NCBI GenBank assembly: GCA_030840525.1
Contig: JAVEEI010000097.1
Location: 1-51,401, forward strand
Direction: 5' to 3'
Source of the DNA: Frankiaceae bacterium
GTDB lineage: Bacteria; Actinomycetota; Actinomycetes; JAFAQI01
DNA length: 51,401 bases
How positions within the stretch are numbered: the first letter of the stretch is position 1; each line of letters begins with the position of its first letter. Below the pieces are notes generated by a model, which searched no databases, was not told where the DNA came from, and worked only from the letters and a program-made list of their open reading frames with translations. This document shows positions 31,288-38,785 of this stretch, piece after piece. The translations under genes and the position numbers were made by a program.

Positions 31288-32769
31288 ATGCCGACGATGG
31301 ACGAGGCGCTGCGCGCCAGTGGCATCGTCGGCGGCGACGCCGCGCACCTGCACCGTCTCGTCGCCGACTGGCAGCTGCTCGCCGACCTTTCGTTCGCCGA
31401 CCTGCTGCTGTTCGTGCCGGCCGACGAGAGCAGCGACGACTTCGTCGCGGTCGCGCAGATGCGCCCGACGACCGGACCGACCGCCTACACCGACGACCTC
31501 GTCGGTACCCGCGCCACCGCCGCGCAGCGGTCGCAGCTCGCCGCGGCGGTCCGCGACGCGCGGATCGTGCGCGAGGGCGACCCGGTCTGGGTGGCCGGCG
31601 ACCCGGTCCGCGAGGAGGCCATCCCGGTCTGCCACGACGGCCGGGTCGTCGCCGTCGTCGCCCGGCACACGAACCTCGCCGCCGCGCGCACGCCCAGCCG
31701 GCTCGAGATCGCCTACCTGCGCAGCGCCAACGACCTCGCGCAGATGCTCGCCGAGGGCCGTTGGCCGTACCCGTCGTACGACGCGGGCGACCCGTCCGCG
31801 GCGATGCGGGTCGGCGACGGGCTCATCCGGCTCGACGCCGACGGGACGGTCGCGTACGCGAGCCCGAACGCGCTGTCGGCGTACCGGCGCCTCGGCCATC
31901 TCGGCGACCTCGAGGGCGGCCGGCTCGAGGAGGTGACGGCGGCGCTCGCCGGCCGCTCGGCGCTCGCGGTCGAGTCATCGATCGCGGCCGTCGCGCGCGG
32001 CCGGGCGCCGCTGTGGGGCGAGCTGGAGGCGCGCGACGCCGTCCTCGCGCTGCGCTCGCTGCCGCTGCGACCGGCCGGCGAGCACATCGGCGCGCTGGTG
32101 CTCGTGCACGACGTGACCGAGCTGCGCAGCCGCGAGCGGCAGCTCATGGGCAAGGACGCGACCATCCGCGAGATCCACCACCGCGTGAAGAACAACCTGC
32201 AGACCGTCGCCGCGTTGCTCCGCCTGCAAGCGCGGCGGATGGCGGTGCCCGAGGCGCGGGCGGCGCTGGAAGAGTCGGTACGGCGGGTCTCGTCGATCGC
32301 GGTCGTGCACGAGACGCTGTCCGGCACGCTCGACGAGGCGGTCGACTTCGACGAGGTCGCCGACCGGATCGCGGCGATGGTCGCGGAGGTGGCGGCCGCG
32401 CCCGGGGCGGTGGCGGTCCGCCGTACCGGCACGTTCGGGGTACTGCCGGCGGAGGTCGCGACGCCGCTCGCGATGGTGCTGACCGAGCTGTTGCAGAACG
32501 CCGCCGAGCACGGGTTCGCCGGGCTCGACCGGCGCGGCGCGGTCGTGATCGAGGTCGCCCGCGACGAGGTCGCGCTGGCGATGGCGGTGCGCGACGACGG
32601 GCGCGGGCTACCGCCGGAGTTCCGGCTCGACGGCTCCGACCGGCTCGGCTTGCAGATCGTGCGGACGCTAGTGGAAAGCGAGCTCGGCGGGACGCTGGAG
32701 CTGGGCGCCGCGCCCGGCGGTGGGACGGTGGCTAGCGTCCGGCTGGACTCGTCACGAGCGGGCGGGTGA
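31288..32769 (+). CDS. pdtaS: PdtaS-like sensor histidine kinase
   Basis: A 493-aa soluble kinase of the PdtaS family. The N-terminal GAF-like domain (residues 30-150) is followed by a PAS domain (residues 170-275), then HisKA_2 with the phosphorylatable His in IREIHHRVKNNLQTVAALLR (about 294-313), and HATPase_c with the N box LTELLQNAAEHGF (about residue 400) and the G box DDGRGLPPEF. In mycobacteria PdtaS phosphorylates the antitermination regulator PdtaR. PdtaR is not in the window. ATG 31288 is 7 nt after a GACAAT box. Confidence 0.9.
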   Translation: MPTMDEALRASGIVGGDAAHLHRLVADWQLLADLSFADLLLFVPADESSDDFVAVAQMRPTTGPTAYTDDLVGTRATAAQRSQLAAAVRDARIVREGDPVWVAGDPVREEAIPVCHDGRVVAVVARHTNLAAARTPSRLEIAYLRSANDLAQMLAEGRWPYPSYDAGDPSAAMRVGDGLIRLDADGTVAYASPNALSAYRRLGHLGDLEGGRLEEVTAALAGRSALAVESSIAAVARGRAPLWGELEARDAVLALRSLPLRPAGEHIGALVLVHDVTELRSRERQLMGKDATIREIHHRVKNNLQTVAALLRLQARRMAVPEARAALEESVRRVSSIAVVHETLSGTLDEAVDFDEVADRIAAMVAEVAAAPGAVAVRRTGTFGVLPAEVATPLAMVLTELLQNAAEHGFAGLDRRGAVVIEVARDEVALAMAVRDDGRGLPPEFRLDGSDRLGLQIVRTLVESELGGTLELGAAPGGGTVASVRLDSSRAGG

Positions 32770-32956
32770 GCGCGGGCAGGCCGCCGACGGTCGCGCCGCC
32801 TTCGCCGCCGCCGGTGATCGCGCGGATGACGAGGACGACCCCGGCGGCCAGCAGCACCAGGAGCAGGGCCATGACCGCGCGGAACCGCCAGGCGGCGGCG
32901 CGCCGGGACGGCGGCTCGGCCGCGACGATCGGCGGGCGGACGTAGTCCTCGGCCAC
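32732..32956 (-). CDS. Short membrane protein convergent with pdtaS
   Basis: A 74-aa protein with one transmembrane helix (FRAVMALLLVLLAAGVVLVI) after a polar start (VRPPIVAAEPPSRRAAAWR) and a flexible end. Its 3' end overlaps the kinase gene by 38 bases. It is downstream of whiB1 on the same strand and may be co-transcribed. Unknown function. Confidence 0.55.
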   Translation of the reverse strand: MAEDYVRPPIVAAEPPSRRAAAWRFRAVMALLLVLLAAGVVLVIRAITGGGEGGATVGGLPALTRPLVTSPAGR

Positions 32957-32979
32957 GAGGCGGCCCGGTCCGGCGACCG

Positions 32980-33231
32980 CTAGGCGGTGTGAGCGGTGGC
33001 GCGGACGCCGCGGCGCTTGAGCGCGAACCGCTCCTCTTCGGCCAGCCCACCCCACACGCCCGCATCCTGCCCGCTCTCCAGCGCCCAGGACAGGCAGTCG
33101 TCGATCACGTCGCAGCGCCGGCACACGGCTTTGGCTTCCTCGACCTGGCGTACGGCGGGGCCGGTGGTTCCGATCGGGAAGAACAGCTCCGGGTCTTCGT
33201 CACGGCAGGCGGCTAGGTGGCGCCAGTCCAT
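32980..33231 (-). CDS. whiB1: WhiB1-type iron-sulphur transcription factor
   Basis: An 83-aa WhiB-family protein. The four cluster cysteines are Cys9, Cys37, Cys40 and Cys46 (Cys-X27-Cys-X2-Cys-X5-Cys); GVWGG (about 58-62) is the family turn and the basic end KRRGVRATAH binds DNA. WhiB1 binds the sigma-A subunit and is essential in M. tuberculosis; its 4Fe-4S cluster reacts with NO. Its position next to pdtaS and a lipid kinase matches the mycobacterial order. ATG 33231. Confidence 0.95.
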   Translation of the reverse strand: MDWRHLAACRDEDPELFFPIGTTGPAVRQVEEAKAVCRRCDVIDDCLSWALESGQDAGVWGGLAEEERFALKRRGVRATAHTA

Positions 33232-33266
33232 GCGTCTTTCCCTTCGTCCGGCGGGTCAGGGCCAAT

Positions 33267-33282
33267 TGTGAACGATTTCACG
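33267..33282. promoter_or_regulatory. CRP-like site upstream of whiB1
   Basis: TGTGA-ACGATT-TCACG matches the TGTGA-N6-TCACA consensus at 9 of 10 bases. It lies 36-51 bp before the whiB1 start codon. In M. tuberculosis whiB1 is a known target of the CRP homologue Rv3676, so a CRP site here is credible. Confidence 0.65.
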
Positions 33283-33428
33283 AACTGGTCCGTTTTGCTC
33301 CGACCATGAAGATCACGTTCGGGGCGTGGCCGCGACGCTAGTGGCTCGTCTCAGCCCTGTCTACTGCGGGGTCTACCAGTTCTGGTTGTGACGTTAGAAC
33401 GCCGTTCGGACGAGCGCAAGCGTCTTGT

Positions 33429-33444
33429 CGGCGGTTCGCCGCCG
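33429..33444 (-). terminator. UUCG-type hairpin after the lipid kinase gene
   Basis: CGGCGG-TTCG-CCGCCG, a 6-bp stem with a TTCG loop on the plus strand, 37 bp after the lipid kinase stop. On the minus strand the loop is CGAA. It is a plausible terminator for that gene; no U-tract follows. The rest of 33232-33480 contains the whiB1 promoter region and no gene. Confidence 0.45.
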
Positions 33445-33480
33445 CGGCGGTGTTGGGTTCGTCACACTTCGGCGGCGCGG

Positions 33481-34425
33481 TCAGCAGATGACGCGCAGGG
33501 CGGCCGGTACCGCGCGCAGGTGCAGCCCCTCGCGCTCGCCGAGGTAGTCGCCGTCGACCTCGACGTGCATCGGGCGGTCGGCCCGGAGGGTGAACTCGGA
33601 CAGGTCGGCCCACGTCGACACGTTGCGGCCGCGGAGGCCGTCGCGGCTGAGCATGCTCGCGGCGGCCCAGAGCGTGCTGACGGTGCGCAGCTTGCGCATG
33701 GCGGCCAGGTCGAGGCCGGTGTCGAACGACGCGGTCGGCGTGACCGTGATCGGGTGGTCGCCGAAGTACGTCCACGGCGCGGTGTTGCAGACGATGCCGA
33801 GGTAGAGGCCCTCGACCGGCTCATGGCCGGGAATCTCGAGGGTGAGCGCGGGGTGGCGGCGGTCGGTGTTGCGGAAGAACTGCCGGATGGCCGCCCACGC
33901 GTACCGGGTCGGCGTCGCGTTCTTGCCGCCGGCGCGGACGTGCTCGACCCGCCGTACGGCGTCCGCGTCGAGGCCGATGCCGGCGGTGAAGGTGAACCAG
34001 CGCTCGTCGGCGCGGCCGAGGCCGATCCGGCGGCTGCGGCCTTCGTGCAGCGCGTCGAGCAGGTGGCCGGTCGCCTCGACCGGGTCGTGCGGGATGTCGA
34101 GCGCGCGGCTGAAGACGTTCGTGCTGCCGCCGGGGACGACCGCGAGTGCCGGCAGCGCGGCCCGGGTCGCGGCCTCGTCGGTGCTCTCGTCGAGCGGGCG
34201 GAGCAGGCCGTTGACGACCTCGTTGACGGTGCCGTCACCACCGAGGACGACGACGAGGTCGAGGCCTTCGGCGGCGGCCTGGGCGCCGAGCTCGATCGCG
34301 TGGCCGCGGCGCTGGGTCTCGGCGACATCGACCTTCAGGTCGCTGCCGAGGGCGCGGGCGAGGACGTCGCGTACCCGGGCCGTCGTCGCCGTGGCCTTCG
34401 GGTTGACGACGAGAAGCGCGCGCAT
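33481..34425 (-). CDS. Diacylglycerol kinase-type lipid kinase
   Basis: A 314-aa cytosolic kinase of the DagK/YegS family. The N-terminus is MRALLVVNPKATATTARVRD, the nucleotide site is VVLGGDGTVNEVVNGLL (about residues 60-76), followed by VVPGGSTNVFSRALDIP (about 102-118), and EVDGDYLGE in the second lobe. It phosphorylates diacylglycerol or a related lipid at the membrane. An upstream in-frame ATG (34479) falls in repeat DNA, so ATG 34425 is chosen. Confidence 0.9.
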   Translation of the reverse strand: MRALLVVNPKATATTARVRDVLARALGSDLKVDVAETQRRGHAIELGAQAAAEGLDLVVVLGGDGTVNEVVNGLLRPLDESTDEAATRAALPALAVVPGGSTNVFSRALDIPHDPVEATGHLLDALHEGRSRRIGLGRADERWFTFTAGIGLDADAVRRVEHVRAGGKNATPTRYAWAAIRQFFRNTDRRHPALTLEIPGHEPVEGLYLGIVCNTAPWTYFGDHPITVTPTASFDTGLDLAAMRKLRTVSTLWAAASMLSRDGLRGRNVSTWADLSEFTLRADRPMHVEVDGDYLGEREGLHLRAVPAALRVIC

Positions 34426-34440
34426 CCCGTCGAGGGTAAC

Positions 34441-34511
34441 CGTGATCATGGCGTTCGCCGCGCTTTTCGGCGTGATCATGGCGTTCGCAGCCGCACAACG
34501 CCATGATCACG
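34441..34511. repeat. Repeated element CGTGATCATGGCGTT, two direct and one inverted copy
   Basis: CGTGATCATGGCGTTCGC occurs at 34441-34458 and 34471-34488; the reverse complement of its first 15 bases is at 34497-34511. The second and third copies make a 15-bp perfect hairpin with an 11-nt loop. It sits between the lipid kinase and the next gene, which are divergent. It resembles dispersed palindromic repeats seen in some actinobacteria; function unknown. Confidence 0.75.
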
Positions 34512-34552
34512 AAACCCTTGGCCGGGTGGGCGGTGGCACTAGCCTGCGTCGG

Positions 34553-34921
34553 GTGTCGCGTCCCCGGGCCCTGGCCGTCGCCGCCGCACTGGTCGGCGTC
34601 GAGGCACTGGCCTGCCTCGCCGCAGGCGTCGGGTTCCTGGCCGCGGTCGGGGTCGGCAAGCCTTCCGATCGCGGCGTCGCGGCGACCCTCGCCGTACTCC
34701 TGCTCGTCTTCGGCCTCGGCCTCGGCCTCGACGCGCGCGGACTGTCGCGGGCCCGGCCGGCCGCGCAGACACCGGCGTACGTCGCGCAGTTCTTCGCCCT
34801 CGTCGTCGCCTGGTACCAGCGGCACACGCTGCCCGTGGTGACCGCGCTGGTCGTCGTACTCGTCGTCGCGGTCGTGGCGGCGCTGTCCGCGCGCGAGTCC
34901 CGCGACGCGCTACGCCGCTGA
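34553..34921 (+). CDS. Membrane protein of unknown function
   Basis: A 122-aa membrane protein with three or four helices (ALAVAAALVGVEALACLAAG, VGFLAAVGVG, GVAATLAVLLLVFGLGLGLD, TALVVVLVVAVVAALSARES). A short hydrophilic loop (SRARPAAQTPAYV) lies between. The family is unnamed to me. GTG 34553. It is convergent with sigF. Confidence 0.65.
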   Translation: MSRPRALAVAAALVGVEALACLAAGVGFLAAVGVGKPSDRGVAATLAVLLLVFGLGLGLDARGLSRARPAAQTPAYVAQFFALVVAWYQRHTLPVVTALVVVLVVAVVAALSARESRDALRR

Positions 34922-34954
34922 GCCCCGTACCCCGCTTAGCCCCGTACGCCGCTA
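34921..34954. repeat. Two tandem 17-bp units between convergent genes
   Basis: AGCCCCGTACCCCGCTT (34921-34937) and AGCCCCGTACGCCGCTA (34938-34954), 15 of 17 bases identical. It lies in the gap between two convergent genes. Confidence 0.6.
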
Positions 34955-35854
34955 GTCCTCGGCGAGCAGGCCTTCGCGGAGCTGCGCGAGCGTGCGGGCG
35001 AGCAACCGCGACACGTGCATCTGCGAGATGCCCAGCTCGGCCGCGATCTGCGACTGCGTCATGTTGCCGAAGAAGCGCAGCAGCAGGATTTTCTTCTCCC
35101 GCGCCGGCAGCTTCTCCAGCAGCGGCTTCAGCGACTCGCGGTACTCGACGCCTTCGAGCGAGTCGTCCGTCGTACCGAGGGAGTCGGCGACGGCGGGCGA
35201 GTCGTCGTCGCCGGTGTCCGGCGCGTCGAGCGAGACGGCGCTGTAGGCGTTGGCCGACTCCAGCCCTTCGAGCACCTCTTCTTCGGACATGCCGAGGTGG
35301 GTCGCGAGCTCGGCGACCGTCGGCGCGCGGCCGTTCTTCTGCGACAGCTCGCTGGTCGCCTTCGCGAGCGAGAGCTTCAGCTCCTGCAGCCGCCGGGGGA
35401 CCCGGATCGCCCAGCCCTTGTCGCGGAAGTGCCGCTTGATCTCGCCGACGATCGTGGGCGTCGCGTACGTCGAGAACTCGACGCCGCGCTCGAGGTCGAA
35501 CCGGTCGACCGACTTGATCAGGCCGATGGTGGCAACCTGGATCAGGTCGTCGAGCGGCTCGCCGCGGTTGCGGAACCGGCGGGCGAGGTACTCGACCAGC
35601 GGCAGGTGCATCTCGACCAGCTCGTCGCGGACCCGCTGGTGCCGGGGGTCGCTCTCGTCGCAGCTCGCCAGCTCGCCGAACAGCTCGCGCGCGTGCGCGC
35701 GGTCGTGCGACGTGCGCGCGGCCCGCTCCGCGTCGGCCGTGATCTTGCGCTCTTCCGGGGTCAGCTCCGGCAGCTCCGGCGTCTCCTCGGCCGGCGGCGC
35801 CTCCCCCGTGTCGCCGGCCTCGTCCGTTACGGCGTCGGTTGGACCCGTCGTCAC
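34952..35854 (-). CDS. sigF: RNA polymerase sigma factor of the SigF/SigB group
   Basis: A 300-aa group 3 sigma factor. Regions 2 (LVEMHLPLVEYLARRFRNRG, PLDDLIQVATIGLIKSVDRF, FSTYATPTIVGEIKRHFRDK), 3 (IRVPRRLQELKLSLAKATSE) and 4 (LPAREKKILLLRFFGNMTQS, QIAAELGISQMHVSRLLART) are all present. The N-terminal 65 residues are acidic. It overlaps the rsbW-like stop by 4 nt (GTGA). The order anti-sigma then sigma is that of mycobacterial rsbW-sigF. Confidence 0.9.
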   Translation of the reverse strand: MTTGPTDAVTDEAGDTGEAPPAEETPELPELTPEERKITADAERAARTSHDRAHARELFGELASCDESDPRHQRVRDELVEMHLPLVEYLARRFRNRGEPLDDLIQVATIGLIKSVDRFDLERGVEFSTYATPTIVGEIKRHFRDKGWAIRVPRRLQELKLSLAKATSELSQKNGRAPTVAELATHLGMSEEEVLEGLESANAYSAVSLDAPDTGDDDSPAVADSLGTTDDSLEGVEYRESLKPLLEKLPAREKKILLLRFFGNMTQSQIAAELGISQMHVSRLLARTLAQLREGLLAED

Positions 35855-36264
35855 CGGGCGGTCCCGCTCCGTCGCTTCAGCAAGGTGATGGTGATCCGGT
35901 TGTCGGCCTCGGCGGCGCTGTCGACGTCGCCGGCCAGCGCGGACAGCACCGTCCACGCGAACGTGTCGCGCGACGGCTCGACACCGTCGAGGGTGAGGAC
36001 GCTGACGGCGACCCGCATGCTGTCGCCGTCGAGCGCGAACGTGCACTCGAGGTCGGCGCCGGGCACGGCCTGGGTGAGCAGCATCGCGCACGCCTCGTCG
36101 ACGGCGATGCGCAGATCCTCGATCTCGTCGAGGGTGAAGTCGAGCCGCGCCGCCAGCCCGGCGGTGGCCGTGCGGAGCACCGAAAGGTAGGCGCCGGCGG
36201 CCGGCAGCTTGATGGTGACGACGTCTTCGGGAGCGGCTTGCGTCTGCGCTGATGCCTGTGCCAC
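35851..36264 (-). CDS. rsbW: RsbW-type anti-sigma factor (serine kinase fold)
   Basis: A 137-aa HATPase_c-like anti-sigma factor. The N box is DEIEDLRIAVDEACAMLLTQ (about residues 45-65), the middle strands are TFALDGDSMRVAVSVLTLDG, and the end RITITLLKRRSG is short. The G1/G2 boxes are weak, so it may bind rather than phosphorylate. It should hold SigF inactive; no anti-anti-sigma factor is in the window. GTG 36264; the upstream frame is antisense to other genes. Confidence 0.8.
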   Translation of the reverse strand: MAQASAQTQAAPEDVVTIKLPAAGAYLSVLRTATAGLAARLDFTLDEIEDLRIAVDEACAMLLTQAVPGADLECTFALDGDSMRVAVSVLTLDGVEPSRDTFAWTVLSALAGDVDSAAEADNRITITLLKRRSGTAR

Positions 36265-36456
36265 TCGGCTTGCCTCCGCGCGCGATCGACAGTGATCCGG
36301 AACTGCGAAAACGGTATCCCACCGGCGCAACGAGGTCGTTCCCGGGACGTTATGGCCTTGTCGCGACGGTGACGAACCGCCTCCAGAGGGAGGAGAACGT
36401 CCGGCGGCGGCGTATGGGTGGGGAGACGAACCCCAGCCCGCACGGAGGAGTCTCGA

Positions 36457-38094
36457 ATGCGCACGACTTACCGGACGGCCCTGTTCCGCACCGCGCTCGG
36501 TGTCAGCGTGGTCGCTATGGTCGCGGGCTTCATCCCGTCGTCCGATGCGGCCCGGTCCACGACCACCGCGACCTCGTCGGCGAAGACGCAGGTCGCGTTC
36601 GTGGGGTCGCCGCAGTCCGTGACGCCGCCGGTCGAGCCGTCCAACCACAAGCTGCGCAACGCAGGTGCGCCGTTCGTCCTCCAGTCGTCGATGACTGGCC
36701 GCGAGGCCGGCGAGCCGACGGTCGGCGTCGACAAGAAGGGCGTCGTCTTCTTCCCGGGCGACACGTTCGACACCCCTGGCGGCGAGCTCGCCCGCAACCT
36801 CGAGATGCGCTCGACCGACGGCGGCCTGCACTGGACCGACGCCTCGCCGAAGACCGCGAACGTCGGCCCAAACTCGCACCCGGTGACGCTCGACACGATC
36901 ACGTGGACCGACAAGGACTACGGCCGCACGTTCAGCGTCGACACGCTCGCCGCCGAGGGCTCGCTGATCTCGTTCACCGACGACGACGGCGCGACGTGGA
37001 CGTCGAGCTTCGCGCCCGCCGCCGCGGTCAACGACCACGAGACGATCGTCGCCGGCATCGTGCCCGACGGTTCGGCGCTGCGGACTCTCGACGCGAAGTT
37101 CCCGAAGATCGTCTACTACTGCGTCAACACGGTGGCCGCGGTCTCGTGCTCGCGCAGCCTCGACGGCGGCCTGACCTTCACCCAGATGGGCTCGCCGTTC
37201 CCGACCCACGTCGTCGGCAACCTGCCCGACTCGGGCCTGTGCTCGTCGCTCACCGGTCACCTCCAGGTCGACCGCAAGGGCGACGTGTTCCTGCCGAGCG
37301 CGTTCAACGAGCCGGGCTGCGGCTCGCCCTCGATCGCGGTCTCGACCGACGGCGGTACGACGTGGACCGACCATGTCGTGTCGGCGAAGATCAAGGACCC
37401 GTCCAACGCGATGTCGATGGCGGCCGACAGCAGCGGCAACCTTTACGTGACGTGGCAGGACGACAAGTGGAACCAGCCCTACCTGTCGACCTCGCGTGAC
37501 CTCGGCGCGCACTGGTCGACGCCGGTCATGGTCGCGCCGCCGGGGGTCATGACGACGAACTTCCCGTCGCTCGCCGCCGGTGACACCGGTCGCGTCGTCA
37601 TCACGTTCCCGGGCTCGACCGACCCGTACGCCAACAAGACGATCGGCAAGACGTCCGGCTGGAACTACTACGTCGTCGAGACGCAGAACGCGCTCGCGCC
37701 GCGGCCGACGTTCGTGTCGCAGGTCGCGCCGATCCCGTCCGCGCTCGGCGGCGGCTCGACGGTCATGCACCGCGGCGCCTGCAACGGCCGGTGCGGCGGG
37801 CTGTTCGACTTCCTCGACGTACAGGTCGCGCCGACCTCCGGTGGTGCGGCGTACGCGTCGTTGTCCGACGACTGCACCGGCGCCTGCGCGAAGGTTCCGG
37901 CCGGCAAGACCAGCGACGGCTCGGCCGGCGCGGGCATCCTCGTCCGCCAGGTCGCCGGCCCGGCGCTGACCGGCCACGCGACCCGGTTGGGCCCGCAGAA
38001 GTACGTGCTCGGCGCGTCGCTGCCGGCCGGTGCGCCGGCACTGGTGCTGCTGCCGATCGGCGTACTCGCGCTGCGCCGCCGGATCGTCGGCTAG
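36457..38094 (+). CDS. Sialidase-like surface protein with Asp-box repeats
   Basis: A 545-aa secreted, C-terminally anchored protein. The signal peptide is TALFRTALGVSVVAMVAGFI. At least five Asp-box or BNR motifs mark a beta-propeller: STDGGLHW, DDDGATW, SLDGGLTF, STDGGTTW and SRDLGAHW. The last 30 residues are hydrophobic (LVLLPIGVLALRRR), a membrane anchor. The arginine triad and catalytic Tyr/Glu of true sialidases were not located, so it may only bind glycans. ATG 36457 follows GGAGGAG. Confidence 0.75.
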   Translation: MRTTYRTALFRTALGVSVVAMVAGFIPSSDAARSTTTATSSAKTQVAFVGSPQSVTPPVEPSNHKLRNAGAPFVLQSSMTGREAGEPTVGVDKKGVVFFPGDTFDTPGGELARNLEMRSTDGGLHWTDASPKTANVGPNSHPVTLDTITWTDKDYGRTFSVDTLAAEGSLISFTDDDGATWTSSFAPAAAVNDHETIVAGIVPDGSALRTLDAKFPKIVYYCVNTVAAVSCSRSLDGGLTFTQMGSPFPTHVVGNLPDSGLCSSLTGHLQVDRKGDVFLPSAFNEPGCGSPSIAVSTDGGTTWTDHVVSAKIKDPSNAMSMAADSSGNLYVTWQDDKWNQPYLSTSRDLGAHWSTPVMVAPPGVMTTNFPSLAAGDTGRVVITFPGSTDPYANKTIGKTSGWNYYVVETQNALAPRPTFVSQVAPIPSALGGGSTVMHRGACNGRCGGLFDFLDVQVAPTSGGAAYASLSDDCTGACAKVPAGKTSDGSAGAGILVRQVAGPALTGHATRLGPQKYVLGASLPAGAPALVLLPIGVLALRRRIVG

Positions 38095-38110
38095 CGGGCA
38101 GACTGGCGGG

Positions 38111-38737
38111 GTGCTGATCCACCCCTGGGACGAGCCGCTCACCGGCGAGGACGCGCTCGCGTTCGTTCGCCGTACCGGGTTCGGGCATCTCGTCGCGCCG
38201 GGCCGCCGCGAGGCGCCGGTCGTCGTGCCGACGCAGTACGTGGTTGCGGCCTCCCCGGCCGAGCCGTTCCCGGACGTGCTGCTGCACCTCGCCCGGCCGA
38301 ACCCGATCTGGGCGGCGCTCGCGGAGAGCACGACGGTCGTGTTGTCGGTCGCGGGGGAGTGGGCGTACGTCCCGGCCGCGTGGAAGGCGGTCGGGGACGA
38401 GGACCCCGCGCTCGGGATTCCGACGACGTACTACGCGGCCGTGCAACTCGTCGCGACCGCGGAGATCGTGGACGACCCGGCCGCGAAGCTCGACGTCCTG
38501 CGCGCGCAGCTCGGCGTCTTAGAGCCGGGCAGCGGCGTCGCCGACCCGTCGGTGCACGAGCGCCGCCTTGCGGGCATCCGCGGGTTGCGGCTGTCGGTGC
38601 GCGAGGTGCTGGCGAAGTTCAAGTACGGCGGCAACGTCGACGCCGAGCACCGTTCTGCTGTCGCTTCCCGGCTGGCTGAGCGGGGCGGCCCCGGCGACGC
38701 GGCCGCGCGCGAGCACGTGCTGCGGTCGCTCAGGTGA
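38111..38737 (+). CDS. FMN-binding PaiB-type protein
   Basis: A 208-aa split-barrel flavin protein of the PaiB (FMN-binding negative regulator) family. Features are LAFVRRTGFGHLVAPGRREA (residues 15-35), HLARPNPIWAAL (about 60), VAGEWAYVPAAW (about 82-93) and TTYYAAVQLVATAEIVDDPA. The family is widespread; the Bacillus prototype represses protease and sporulation genes, but the role here is unknown. GTG 38111 immediately follows the surface-protein stop by 16 nt. Confidence 0.8.
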   Translation: MLIHPWDEPLTGEDALAFVRRTGFGHLVAPGRREAPVVVPTQYVVAASPAEPFPDVLLHLARPNPIWAALAESTTVVLSVAGEWAYVPAAWKAVGDEDPALGIPTTYYAAVQLVATAEIVDDPAAKLDVLRAQLGVLEPGSGVADPSVHERRLAGIRGLRLSVREVLAKFKYGGNVDAEHRSAVASRLAERGGPGDAAAREHVLRSLR

Positions 38738-38785
38738 AGGCGCGTTCAGACTTCTCCGCCATGATGGCCGGCGGAGGTTGACGCT

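Noticed and set aside
33380-33420. LexA-like GAAC...GTTC near 33396
   Set aside because: Spacing is 3 (GAAC-GCC-GTTC), not the 4 of the actinobacterial SOS box.
36319-36350. SigF-type promoter in front of rsbW
   Set aside because: GGGATA is present on the minus strand, but GGGTAT and a GTTT -35 box at the right spacing are not.
36265-38331. Very long minus-strand frame continuous with the rsbW gene
   Set aside because: It is antisense to the surface-protein gene with an Arg/Gly/Ala/Asp-rich shadow composition; only its end is a real domain.
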